A DNA stretch of 17,933 nt. Origin: an uncultured Eubacteriales bacterium (lineage in GTDB: Bacteria; Bacillota; Clostridia; Lachnospirales; Lachnospiraceae). Position 1 is the stretch's first letter, and every line of letters starts with the position of its first letter. The stretch spans positions 1 to 17,933 of the forward strand of contig UQZF01000038.1 of the NCBI GenBank assembly GCA_900545455.1, written 5' to 3'. Of the stretch, positions 6,217-13,367 are shown in pieces. Below the pieces are notes generated by a model. It was given only the letters and a program-made list of their open reading frames with translations, had not been told where the DNA came from and did not search any database. Both the position numbers and the translations under genes were made by a program.

Positions 6217-6260
6217 CTTTACTTTTATATCTAACCGTGACAGTCTCGACTGGAAGGACT
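6217..6260. other. attR junction with GA core at 6239-6240
   Basis: The element arm ends ...ttatatctaaccgt, followed by the core GA (6239-6240) and host sequence cagtctcgactggaaggac. Outside GA the two junctions share no flanking base: base 401 is g against t at 6238, and base 404 is t against c at 6241. This defines a 2-bp overlap. Confidence 0.85.
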
Positions 6261-6481
6261 ACGGCGTGGATTCGATAGTGAGGACGGTCACTCAACACAA
6301 GAACCTTGACAGTGGGGCGATAATCCTCATGCACAACGGAGCCAAGTACACGGCGGACGCGCTCGACAGCATCATAACAAACCTTGAGGAGCAGGGCTAC
6401 AGCTTTGTGACTGTCGCGGAGCTCATACATACCGGAAAGTATCACATGGACCATACCGGGAAGCAGATTGCGGATGAGTGA
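6239..6481 (+). pseudogene. Polysaccharide deacetylase, 3' part
   Basis: This is the downstream part of the split NodB gene. In the frame of the 5' part it reads DSLDWKDYGVDSIVRTVTQH, continuing to ILMHNGAKYTADALDSII and ending KQIADE with a stop at 6479-6481. It supplies motif 4 (DSLDW) and motif 5 (the LMH catalytic-support His) that the 5' fragment lacks. The base composition matches the 5' part and not the intervening element. By itself it has no start or ribosome binding site, and an isolated ATG at 6266 has no good Shine-Dalgarno, so it is not expected to give a functional product while the element is present. Confidence 0.92.
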
Positions 6482-6539
6482 TGTGCGAGTGCTGATATGT
6501 AAGTTAAAATACAAAAAATAAATATTGAGGAGTACAAAA

Positions 6540-6869
6540 ATGGAGAAGGTTGATTTTTACAAAAAAAGATACGAGGCGATGGATTTATTTTACAGTTGGG
6601 TGGATCAGGGAAGCGAATACGATATGGCTGTTGACCAGGGCAGCTATTACAGTATTTGGAAGGATGAGTTTGATGAGATAATGTATTATGTGACGGTTGC
6701 ATCCAGATTTGCGAGGGGTGGCAGGACACTGTCTAAAAGCTTCAAGGAGACGCTTGAGGGTATCATACAGAGAGCACGAAATCTTGACCTTGTGCAGTAC
6801 GGACTCACACCTTATGAGATAGAATGCTTTAACGAGGATGTTATGGATGCGGCAGGAATGCTCAGATAG
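6540..6869 (+). CDS. Small hypothetical protein
   Basis: A 109-aa protein of unknown family beginning MEKVDFYKKRYEAMDLFYSW. It is acidic and rich in Tyr, Asp and Glu (for example SEYDMAVDQGSYYSIWKDEF), with no signal peptide or membrane segment, and is probably a small soluble helical protein. The start at 6540 is chosen over a TTG codon at 6525 because gagg, with agg just after it (about 6527-6532), is spaced 8 or so bases before this ATG. It lies 58 bases past the deacetylase stop, on the same strand, and ends at a strong hairpin terminator. It may belong to the same transcription unit as the deacetylase. No function can be read from the sequence. Confidence 0.8.
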   Translation: MEKVDFYKKRYEAMDLFYSWVDQGSEYDMAVDQGSYYSIWKDEFDEIMYYVTVASRFARGGRTLSKSFKETLEGIIQRARNLDLVQYGLTPYEIECFNEDVMDAAGMLR

Positions 6870-6901
6870 AAAAAAGGCATGATTTCGGTCATGCCTTTTT
6901 T
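6870..6901. terminator. Bidirectional terminator
   Basis: Stem ggcatga / tcatgcc (6876-6882 and 6889-6895), flanked by AAAAAA and TTTTTT that lengthen the stem, with loop tttcgg. It serves the small plus-strand gene and the convergent CapA-family gene. Confidence 0.92.
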
Positions 6902-6923
6902 GGTGTGAATGAATGTAGTTTTC

Positions 6924-8255
6924 TTAATCCACAAACTGCGGGCAAATCTGTCTTGCGAGATTCCACAGCCCGTCGACCGTGAACGGATACCACTGGTTCA
7001 CATTGCGGTAGCTCTCGGCATACTGTCCGGCGTAAGGCTCGGTGAGTATGGCGTGACGGCTTGCAAGCTCGTCGGTGTAGTCGCTCAGGAAGTAGGTCGT
7101 CATTTCCGTGCGTCCCGCGGTGTAGTGAGTCACGAGAAAATCCATGTCGTAGTCCGATATGTAGGTTCCCGAGGAATCCTTTGTGATTGTCACCTCGGCG
7201 AAGCCGCCCAGCATGGAGTAGTTATAGTACTGTATGGAAATATAATTTCCGAGGGAGTAATATACGAGCGTCTGTCTGCCGTCTGAGGCGGTGATCCACT
7301 CGACAGGCTCAACGACGTGCGGATGCGTTCCTATTATAAGATTGGCACCGTTGTCGGCGAAGAACTGCGCCCACTGCTTCTGCTCGTCGGTAGCCTCAAG
7401 CACATACTCCGTTCCCCAGTGAGGGTACACGATGACGAAGTCCGCCTCCTCGCGGGCTTTTTTTAAATCCTCGGCAATCTCGGTCTTGTGAGCTTCATCC
7501 ATAAGATTTACGAGGTAAGGCTTGTCGGAAGGGAGTGAAAAGCCGTTAAGTCCGTAGGTGTAATTGAGCATCGCAATCTTGATTCCGTCCTTCTCGACGA
7601 TGCGGATCGTGTCGCGCTCCTCCTGATTTTCGTTGATGCCGAGAAACGTGATGTCGGGATGCTTTTCCTTCCAGAAATGAATTGTGTTTAAAACAGCGAC
7701 GGTGTCCTTATCCATCGTATGGTTGCTCGCGTGCAGAATCACGTCAAAGCCTGCATCGACCAAGGCATCGCCAAAGTCCTGCGGTGAATTGAACTGCGGG
7801 TAGCTGCTCACACCGAGTTCAACGCCGCCGAGTATAACCTCCTGATTGGCAACCGCTATGTCTGCGGCTGCGATTCTGTCCTTTGTGTGTGCAAATACAT
7901 GCTCGTAATTGTAGCTTCCGTCAGCCTGCAGGGCGCTGTTGTGTATTCCGCCGTGCAAAAGCATATCGCCTACAGCGATAAGGTTGACGCTGACGGGTGC
8001 GACTGTCGCCGTAACCTCGGTTGTATCCTCAGCGGATGTCTTCTCGGAAGCAGGTTCGGACGTGGTTTCGACAGTGGAAGCCGTCTCGATATTTTCCGTG
8101 GAAGAATCGACGGTCTGTGAGGTGCTCTCAAGGTAGATTGTTCCGTCCGATGAGGCAGCACTGCTGCATCCCGCAAGTGTGGTTATGCCAAGGCACAGAC
8201 ATAAAAACATGGCTATCAGGCTGTGCGTCGGCTTGTTATTTCTTTTTTCTGACAT
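6924..8255 (-). CDS. CapA-family lipoprotein (metallophosphoesterase-like, poly-gamma-glutamate synthesis type)
   Basis: Secreted lipoprotein of 443 aa with the CapA/PgsA fold, a calcineurin-like phosphoesterase relative named for a capsule poly-gamma-glutamate protein. The signal peptide is followed by a lipobox ending at Cys30 (TTLAGC). A Ser/Thr/Glu-rich linker (about 31-88) leads to the domain. Family motifs are AVGDMLLHG (94-102), VANQE (135-139), HASNHTMD (175-182), YPHWGTEY (277-284), GTHPHVVEP (309-317) and YSLGNYISIQ. The start at 8255 is used because AGGAGG lies 6-7 bases upstream; a longer ATG at 8300 has no such site. No capB/capC neighbours are visible, so a capsule role cannot be inferred. 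Stand-alone CapA-like lipoproteins are common in Clostridia and their substrate is uncertain. Confidence 0.93.
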   Translation of the reverse strand: MSEKRNNKPTHSLIAMFLCLCLGITTLAGCSSAASSDGTIYLESTSQTVDSSTENIETASTVETTSEPASEKTSAEDTTEVTATVAPVSVNLIAVGDMLLHGGIHNSALQADGSYNYEHVFAHTKDRIAAADIAVANQEVILGGVELGVSSYPQFNSPQDFGDALVDAGFDVILHASNHTMDKDTVAVLNTIHFWKEKHPDITFLGINENQEERDTIRIVEKDGIKIAMLNYTYGLNGFSLPSDKPYLVNLMDEAHKTEIAEDLKKAREEADFVIVYPHWGTEYVLEATDEQKQWAQFFADNGANLIIGTHPHVVEPVEWITASDGRQTLVYYSLGNYISIQYYNYSMLGGFAEVTITKDSSGTYISDYDMDFLVTHYTAGRTEMTTYFLSDYTDELASRHAILTEPYAGQYAESYRNVNQWYPFTVDGLWNLARQICPQFVD

Positions 8256-8322
8256 ATTTCCTCCTGATTGTGTTTGGTAATATATATTCAAGTTATACAT
8301 TATAAGAATATATTCGTCAACG

Positions 8323-8353
8323 AAAAAAGTCTGCCATCGCGCGGATGACAGAC
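8323..8353 (-). terminator. Terminator of the small CxxC lipoprotein gene
   Basis: On the minus strand gtctgtcatc pairs with gatggcagac, with one A-C mismatch and a 5-base loop, followed by TTTTTT (8328-8323). It lies 20 bases past the stop of the 65-aa gene and upstream of the CapA-family gene, so the two are probably separate units. Confidence 0.85.
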
Positions 8354-8372
8354 CTGAAATTCTTATGCTCGC

Positions 8373-8570
8373 TTAGTTGAATAAGCTTCCGAGTGCATTG
8401 AGTGTGTCGTGGCAATCACTGCACATAACAATCTTCTCGCCGAAAAGCTCTGTTGTGTAGCTCTTTCCTGACTTCTCCTCTCCACAGATGTCGCATGTGA
8501 ACTTGCCGCAGGCTGTGAGGGAAAGACATGCCGCTATTGCCACAAGAAGCAATGATATTCTCTTCTTCAT
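8373..8570 (-). CDS. Small lipoprotein with CxxC/CxxC zinc-ribbon-like domain
   Basis: A 65-aa exported protein. The signal peptide MKKRISLLLVAIAACLSL precedes the lipobox LTAC with Cys21. The mature part is very short and carries two CxxC knuckles (CDIC and CSDC, about 24 residues apart), a pattern that usually binds zinc or, if reduced, forms disulfides. GGAGG lies 7-8 bases before the ATG. A promoter reads TTGACA-18-TATAGT on the minus strand (8634-8605), giving a leader of about 30 bases. It ends at its own terminator, so it is a one-gene unit. The family is not recognised, and its role as a surface metal-binding or redox protein is only suggested by the cysteines. Confidence 0.85.
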   Translation of the reverse strand: MKKRISLLLVAIAACLSLTACGKFTCDICGEEKSGKSYTTELFGEKIVMCSDCHDTLNALGSLFN

Positions 8571-8604
8571 GATGAACCTCCTCTTTAGTATTTTATTTGA
8601 TATA

Positions 8605-8634
8605 ACTATACAATACGGTTGATGAGAATGTCAA
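8605..8634 (-). promoter_or_regulatory. Sigma-A promoter of the small CxxC lipoprotein
   Basis: Minus strand TTGACA (8634-8629), 18-base spacer, TATAGT (8610-8605). The -35 is consensus and the -10 differs at one or two positions. It starts transcription about 30 bases before the ATG at 8570. Confidence 0.75.
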
Positions 8635-8777
8635 CATATAATACATATTTTTTTAATAATATTTTTATAAAAATTTAATAGGACATTAATTATGAAAATG
8701 ATGGAGCGGATGAACTTAAAAAATTGCGCCTTGCATATTAACAAAGTAAAGTGCTATCATGCGGAAGCAACAAAACA

Positions 8778-8806
8778 TTGAAAATAGGGAGGCTGTTTGG
8801 TATACT
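8778..8806 (+). promoter_or_regulatory. Extended -10 promoter of glnA
   Basis: TTGAAA (8778-8783), 17-base spacer, TATACT (8801-8806), with TGG just before it giving an extended -10. The start would be near 8813, leaving a 50-base leader with an AGGAGG site. A second, weaker candidate is TTGCAT-18-TATCAT (8731-8760). The rest of 8635-8777 is A/T-rich and shows no gene. Confidence 0.72.
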
Positions 8807-8863
8807 TATTAAATATTGAAGAATGATAATGCGAAGCATCTTTAATAAATAGGAGGTACAACA

Positions 8864-10195
8864 ATGAGCAGATACAGCAAGGAAGATATTCTGAGGCTTG
8901 TAGCCGAGGAGGACGTCGAGTTCGTGCGCTTACAGTTCACGGATGCGTTTGGAATACTCAAGAATGTTGCAATCACATCGAGCCAGCTTAAAAGGGCATT
9001 GGATAATAAGATTATGTTTGACGGGGCGTCGATAGACGGCTTTGTAAGAATAGAGGAATCGGATATGTATCTGTATCCGGATCTTGACAGCTTTACTATT
9101 TTTCCTTGGAGACCACAGCAGGGAAAGGTTGCGAGACTTATCTGCGATGTATATAAGCCGGACGGGACACCTTTTGAGGGAGATCCGAGATATATTTTAA
9201 AAAAGGTGTTAAAAGAAGCAGCGGATATGGGTTATACATTCAATGTGGGACCGGAGTGCGAGTTCTTTTTGTTCTCTTCGGATGAAGCAGGACGTCCGAC
9301 AACAGATTCCGACGAGCAGGCGGGATACTTTGATTTAGGACCTAATGATTACGGCGAGAATGCGAGACGCGACATGGTGCTGACGCTCGAGGATATGGGT
9401 TTTGTGATCGAGGCATCTCACCATGAGGCGGCACCGGCACAGCATGAAATAGATTTTAAGTATGATGAGGGACTTAAAATTGCGGACGACATAATGACCT
9501 TCAAGCTCGTTGTAAAGACTATTGCTAAAAGAAACGGAATGTATGCTACATTTATGCCGAAGCCGAGATACGGCATAAATGGCTCAGGTATGCACATAAA
9601 TATGTCACTGTCAAAGGATGGAAAGAATGCTTTTTATGACCCTGAGGATAAGCTGGGGCTCAGCAGAACGGCTTATCAGTTCATTGCAGGCCTATTAGAG
9701 CATGTGAAGGGCATAACCGCCATTGCCAATCCGCTTATCAATTCATATAAGAGACTGGTTCCGGGATATGAAGCACCGGTATATATTGCCTGGTCTGCGA
9801 CAAACAGAAGTCCGCTTATACGTATACCTGCTTCTTACGGAGAGGGAACGAGAGCGGAGCTTAGAAGCCCCGATCCGGCAGCGAATCCATATCTTGTTCT
9901 TGCCGTGTGCCTTGCGGCAGGACTTGACGGAATAAAGAGAAATCTTCAGATACCGGAAGCGGTAAACAGAAATATATATGACATGACCGATGAAGAACGA
10001 AGTGCGGCAGGAATCGGCAGTCTGCCTGAGAATCTTATGGAGGCGGGAATTGAACTTGCGGAGGATGAGTATCTTAAAAACACACTTGGTCCGCATATAA
10101 CAAAGGTATATCTTGACAATATTAAGAAGGAGTGGAGAAATTATTCCACCCAGATAACAGACTGGGAAATAAAGCAGTACCTTTATAAGTACTAA
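8864..10195 (+). CDS. glnA: Glutamine synthetase type I (GSI-alpha)
   Basis: Forms glutamine from glutamate, ammonia and ATP as a cytoplasmic dodecamer, the main ammonia-assimilation step. The 443 residues match the Bacillus/Clostridium GSI-alpha length. Visible motifs are FDGASIDGF (52-60), the metal-ligand region GPECEFF (129-135), NGSGMHINMSLS (ATP and glutamate site), NRSPLIRIP and the RAELRSPDPAANPYL segment. The C-terminus WEIKQYLYKY is typical. The start has AGGAGG 8-9 bases upstream. The 25-residue insertion of adenylylated GSI-beta enzymes is absent, so control is probably by feedback and transcription. It is followed after 16 bases by an ANTAR protein gene, forming a nitrogen-control pair. 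Confidence 0.97.
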   Translation: MSRYSKEDILRLVAEEDVEFVRLQFTDAFGILKNVAITSSQLKRALDNKIMFDGASIDGFVRIEESDMYLYPDLDSFTIFPWRPQQGKVARLICDVYKPDGTPFEGDPRYILKKVLKEAADMGYTFNVGPECEFFLFSSDEAGRPTTDSDEQAGYFDLGPNDYGENARRDMVLTLEDMGFVIEASHHEAAPAQHEIDFKYDEGLKIADDIMTFKLVVKTIAKRNGMYATFMPKPRYGINGSGMHINMSLSKDGKNAFYDPEDKLGLSRTAYQFIAGLLEHVKGITAIANPLINSYKRLVPGYEAPVYIAWSATNRSPLIRIPASYGEGTRAELRSPDPAANPYLVLAVCLAAGLDGIKRNLQIPEAVNRNIYDMTDEERSAAGIGSLPENLMEAGIELAEDEYLKNTLGPHITKVYLDNIKKEWRNYSTQITDWEIKQYLYKY

Positions 10196-10211
10196 TCCGG
10201 AGGGCTGGTGT

Positions 10212-10754
10212 ATGGAAAACATAATTGTTGTGTTTCCCAAAATCGAGGATGGCAAGGGTATAAAAAGTCTCCTTGTCAGAAACGGCTTTCATGTAGATGT
10301 CGTGTGTACAACAGGGGCATTTGCCCTTGAACACGCACATTCCTTAAGCGGAGGTATTGTGATTTCGGGCTATAAGCTGCCGGATATGTTGTATTCAGAG
10401 CTTAGCGAGAGTCTGCCTCCACAGTTTGAGCTTCTTTTGTTGGCTTCTGAGAGAGTACTTTCCCAGTGTCCGGATGAGATAATGAGCATATCCATGCCGG
10501 TAAAGACGGTTGATTTCGTGAATACGCTTCACATGATGTTTGAGGCTCAATACAGGCGCAGAAGGCGCAAGCGGATGCAGCCTGCCGAGAGAAATGTTGA
10601 GGAGCGCGGCATCATTGACAAAGCAAAGGCAATTCTCATGGAGAGAAATCACATGACGGAGGACGAGGCGCACAGATATATCCAGAAGTGTGCGATGGAC
10701 AGCGGAAGCAAGCTTATAGAGTCCGCCCAAATGGTGCTCAGCCTGTATGTGTAG
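10212..10754 (+). CDS. ANTAR-domain RNA-binding regulator with degenerate receiver (NitR-like)
   Basis: A 180-aa protein. Residues about 1-112 follow the response-regulator receiver pattern but lack its chemistry: the acidic pocket after strand 1 is absent (IIVVFPKIED), and the phospho-acceptor region reads IVISGYKLPDM with no Asp at the expected position. The usual Lys-like position is kept in SMPVKTVDF (Lys98). A basic linker YRRRRRKR (114-121) leads to a C-terminal ANTAR domain (about 125-178; ERGIIDKAKAILMERNHMTE, AMDSGSKLIESAQMVL), which binds paired RNA hairpins and prevents termination. GGAGGG lies 6-7 bases before the ATG. Placed directly after glnA, it resembles NitR, an ANTAR antiterminator I recall beside glnA in solvent-forming clostridia. 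Control of glnA or other nitrogen genes is therefore likely, though not by phosphorylation. Confidence 0.88.
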   Translation: MENIIVVFPKIEDGKGIKSLLVRNGFHVDVVCTTGAFALEHAHSLSGGIVISGYKLPDMLYSELSESLPPQFELLLLASERVLSQCPDEIMSISMPVKTVDFVNTLHMMFEAQYRRRRRKRMQPAERNVEERGIIDKAKAILMERNHMTEDEAHRYIQKCAMDSGSKLIESAQMVLSLYV

Positions 10755-10826
10755 GAAGATACATGACAGCATGTAAGAAAAGGGAAAGTGAGATAAACAT
10801 ATTTTTATTGAAATGAGGAAAATATT

Positions 10827-11726
10827 ATGAAATTTACGAAAATGCAGGGACTTGGAAATGATTATGTGTACGTTGACTGCACCAAGGAGGAGCTTGCAGC
10901 ACCTGCCGATATAGCAAGAGCGGTGAGTGACAGACATTTCGGAATAGGTTCTGACGGGCTTATTCTCATCAAGCCGTCAAAGGCAGCGGACTTTTATATG
11001 GAAATGTATAATGCCGACGGCTCACGCAGTGCAATGTGTGGTAACGGAATACGCTGTGTCGGAAAGTATGTGTATGATTTCGGGCTGACGGACAAGCTTG
11101 ATGTGGCAGTTGAGACGGCAGCAGGAATCAAGTATCTCAACCTCAGAGTGTTAGGTGGACAGGTAACGGAGGTCAGAGTGAATATGGGAGCTCCTATATT
11201 TGAACCGGCACTTGTACCTGCAACACTTGAACCGACAAGGAGGATTGCTCCAAACGGAGCGGAGAATACAAAAGAAAAAACATCTGTGCCTGTTGTGCTT
11301 GATGCACCGCTTGAGGTTGACGGAAATACATACCGTGTGAGCTGTGTGTCCATGGGAAATCCGCATGTAATAACATATGTCGATGACGAAAAGGCAGTGG
11401 ATATAGAGAAAATAGGACCGCTCTTTGAGAGCCATCCTGTATTTCCGGAGCGCACGAATACAGAGTTCATCCGAATAGCTGACAGAAAAAATATCTATAT
11501 GCGCGTGTGGGAGAGAGGAACCGGTGAGACGCTTGCGTGCGGAACAGGTGCCTGTGCGTCTGCCGTTGCAACCATGTTGAACGGTCTGTGTGACAGAAAG
11601 GTTACGGTGCATCTTCTCGGTGGAGACTTATTCATCGAGTGGGATGAGAAGGAGAATGTAGTGTATATGACGGGTCCTGCCGTGACGGTATTTACCGGGG
11701 ATTATCCGCTTATAAGTCTTTTATGA
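10827..11726 (+). CDS. dapF: Diaminopimelate epimerase
   Basis: Converts LL- to meso-diaminopimelate, the precursor of lysine and of the peptidoglycan cross-link. The 299-aa protein starts MKFTKMQGLGNDYVYVD. It has both catalytic cysteines in context: Cys71 in MCGNGIRC and Cys238 in LACGTGAC. It also has the internal NADGSRSAM and MGNPH motifs of the family. A Lys/Glu-rich stretch around residues 130-155 makes it slightly longer than the E. coli enzyme. GAGG lies about 10 bases before the ATG. It lies 72 bases after the ANTAR gene with no clear terminator between, so it may share that transcript. dapL follows 64 bases downstream, placing two consecutive steps of the pathway together. Confidence 0.97.
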   Translation: MKFTKMQGLGNDYVYVDCTKEELAAPADIARAVSDRHFGIGSDGLILIKPSKAADFYMEMYNADGSRSAMCGNGIRCVGKYVYDFGLTDKLDVAVETAAGIKYLNLRVLGGQVTEVRVNMGAPIFEPALVPATLEPTRRIAPNGAENTKEKTSVPVVLDAPLEVDGNTYRVSCVSMGNPHVITYVDDEKAVDIEKIGPLFESHPVFPERTNTEFIRIADRKNIYMRVWERGTGETLACGTGACASAVATMLNGLCDRKVTVHLLGGDLFIEWDEKENVVYMTGPAVTVFTGDYPLISLL

Positions 11727-11790
11727 TTTTATAAAAAATATTCATCACATAATGAGGTAAAAATCACAAAAAATTCTAGGAGGACACAAT

Positions 11791-13005
11791 ATGTTTAAGC
11801 TCAATGACAATTATCTTAAATTACCGGGAAGCTATCTTTTTTCGACTATAGGAAAGAAGGTAAAGGCATACAGCGAGGCGCATCCGGATAAAAAAATAAT
11901 CCGTCTCGGTATAGGTGATGTGACTCAGCCGCTTGCACCTGCAATCATAAAGGCACTTCACGGAGCTGTTGACGAGATGGCGGATGCTAAGACCTTCAGA
12001 GGCTATGCACCTGACCTTGGCTATGAATTTTTAAGAAACGTGATTGCGGAAAGTGACTACAAGGCGAGGGGCTGTGAGATAGCTGCCGACGAGATATTTG
12101 TAAGCGACGGAGCAAAGAGCGACAGTGCCAACATTCAGGAGATATTGAGCCTTGATAACAAGATTGCTGTGTGTGATCCTGTGTACCCTGTATATGTGGA
12201 CTCCAACGTCATGGCAGGAAGAACGGGAGTGTATGATGCAGCTTCCCAGACCTGGAGCGACGTGATTTACATGCCTTGCAATGCGGAGAATAATTTTGTG
12301 CCGGAGCTTCCTAAGGAGACACCTGATGTCATATATCTGTGCTATCCTAACAATCCTACGGGAACTACGCTTACCAAGGCACAGCTTCAGGTGTGGGTCG
12401 ACTATGCCAACAAGGTCGGTGCGCTTATTATCTACGATGCGGCTTATGAGGCATATATTTCCGAGGATGATGTTCCTCACACAATCTATGAGTGCGAGGG
12501 CGCGAGAAAATGTGCGATAGAGTTGAGAAGCTTCTCAAAGAACGCCGGATTTACAGGAGTGCGTCTCGGCTTTACCGTAATTCCTAAGGACATAAAGTGT
12601 GGTGATGTCATGCTGCATTCTCTCTGGGCAAGAAGACACGGAACCAAGTACAACGGAGCACCTTATATTGTCCAGAGAGCGGGCGAGGCAGTGTACTCGG
12701 CTGAGGGAAAGGCAGAGTTAAAGGAGCAGGTTGCTTATTATATGAAGAATGCAAGGACCATAAAGGAAGGTCTTGCAGCAGCAGGCTACACGGTATTCGG
12801 CGGCGTGAATGCACCTTATATCTGGCTTAGGACACCTGATAACATGAGCTCATGGGATTTCTTTGATTATCTTCTTGAGAATGTCAACATCGTCGGTACA
12901 CCGGGTTCAGGCTTCGGTCCGAGCGGTGAAGGATATTTCAGGCTGACGGCATTCGGCTCCTATGAGAATACTGTGGAGGCATTGGAGAGAATTAAAAAGC
13001 TGTGA
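11791..13005 (+). CDS. dapL: LL-diaminopimelate aminotransferase
   Basis: PLP-dependent enzyme that makes LL-diaminopimelate from tetrahydrodipicolinate and glutamate in one step, bypassing the acyl intermediates of the dapD/E route. It is 404 aa, the usual length. Visible are the DapL opening LNDNYLKLPGSYLFSTIGKK, the IGDVTQPL segment, the CYPNNPTGT motif, the YDAAYEA strand and the PLP-binding Lys250 in SFSKNAGFTGVR. The C-terminus has FGPSGEGYFRLTAF. AGGAGG lies 7-8 bases before the ATG. It follows dapF, the next enzyme in the pathway, which supports both calls. The stop TGA is followed in frame by TAA and TAG, and a terminator lies about 230 bases downstream. Confidence 0.97.
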   Translation: MFKLNDNYLKLPGSYLFSTIGKKVKAYSEAHPDKKIIRLGIGDVTQPLAPAIIKALHGAVDEMADAKTFRGYAPDLGYEFLRNVIAESDYKARGCEIAADEIFVSDGAKSDSANIQEILSLDNKIAVCDPVYPVYVDSNVMAGRTGVYDAASQTWSDVIYMPCNAENNFVPELPKETPDVIYLCYPNNPTGTTLTKAQLQVWVDYANKVGALIIYDAAYEAYISEDDVPHTIYECEGARKCAIELRSFSKNAGFTGVRLGFTVIPKDIKCGDVMLHSLWARRHGTKYNGAPYIVQRAGEAVYSAEGKAELKEQVAYYMKNARTIKEGLAAAGYTVFGGVNAPYIWLRTPDNMSSWDFFDYLLENVNIVGTPGSGFGPSGEGYFRLTAFGSYENTVEALERIKKL

Positions 13006-13011
13006 TAATAG

Positions 13012-13203
13012 ACTCATCAATATAGATGGGTAAATAATTATTGTTTGAAAAAATATCACCGATGTTCGACAGCAGGACAGAAGCAGACGATACTCAAGGA
13101 CGGTTATTCTATTGAAATGACTCATAAAATGAGAAAGGAGCTGAGCGGCATATGTAATTTATCGGATTTGATAGAGGCTGAAGAGCTTTTAAAAGAACAA
13201 TAA
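13012..13203 (+). pseudogene. Possible gene remnant downstream of dapL
   Basis: A reading frame open from just after the stop triplets behind dapL to taa at 13201-13203 reads TILKDGYSIEMTHKMRKELS, then GICNLSDLIEAEELLKEQ. The last part resembles the C-terminal tail of Rpn/PD-(D/E)XK transposase-like proteins (a CNLS... helix), which often decay in Clostridia. There is no good ribosome binding site and no complete domain. Non-coding spacer is the alternative, and confidence is low. Confidence 0.25.
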
Positions 13204-13233
13204 TTTTTGAAAATAATAGTCACTTTCTTTGCT

Positions 13234-13269
13234 AAAAGGTCGTAGAGATATTAAATCTACGGCCTTTTG
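13234..13269 (+). terminator. Terminator downstream of dapL region
   Basis: A 13-bp stem aaaaggtcgtaga / tctacggcctttt (13234-13246 and 13256-13268) with one T/G position (wobble in RNA) and a 9-base loop; the U-run forms the right foot. It probably ends the dapF-dapL transcript and also works as a stem in the other direction. Confidence 0.82.
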
Positions 13270-13367
13270 TCGTAGTATATTTTAATAATCTACCTCTGAG
13301 GGGGTTAATTTTTGCATATTAGATATACCATGATTCGGGTGTCAAAACATGATAATCTTATTTATGA

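Larger units (their letters stand above)
404..6240. mobile_element. Integrative mobilizable element inserted in the deacetylase gene
   Basis: A 5.84-kb insertion, visibly richer in A+T than its host, separates the two halves of the deacetylase gene. It encodes a large serine recombinase at the left end, a MobV-type relaxase with a candidate oriT, small accessory genes, a lipoprotein cargo and a ribbon-helix-helix protein at the right end. No type IV secretion genes are present, so it would need a helper conjugative element. The only identity shared by the two junctions is GA (402-403 and 6239-6240), the 2-bp overlap expected for a large serine recombinase. Removing the element across this GA gives gcgtgGAcagtctcgac, which encodes the in-frame VDSLD of the NodB motif. 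It resembles Tn4451-type mobilizable elements in having a serine recombinase plus a MobV relaxase, but I do not recognise a named element. Confidence 0.93.

Noticed and set aside
8807..8863. Leader hairpin atgc-gaa-gcat before glnA considered as an ANTAR antitermination target
   Set aside because: The stem is only 4 bp with a 3-base loop, lacks the hexanucleotide loops and has no terminator partner.
9971..9985. NIYDM context in glnA considered as a GSI-beta adenylylation tyrosine
   Set aside because: The protein has GSI-alpha length and lacks the GSI-beta insertion; Bacillus-type enzymes have a similar non-adenylylated segment.
9743..10255. 170-codon minus-strand ORF opposite glnA
   Set aside because: It is antisense to a fully convincing glnA, has no start signal and an implausible composition.
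10994..11470. 158-codon minus-strand ORF opposite dapF
   Set aside because: It is a shadow of the dapF coding frame and lacks a ribosome site.
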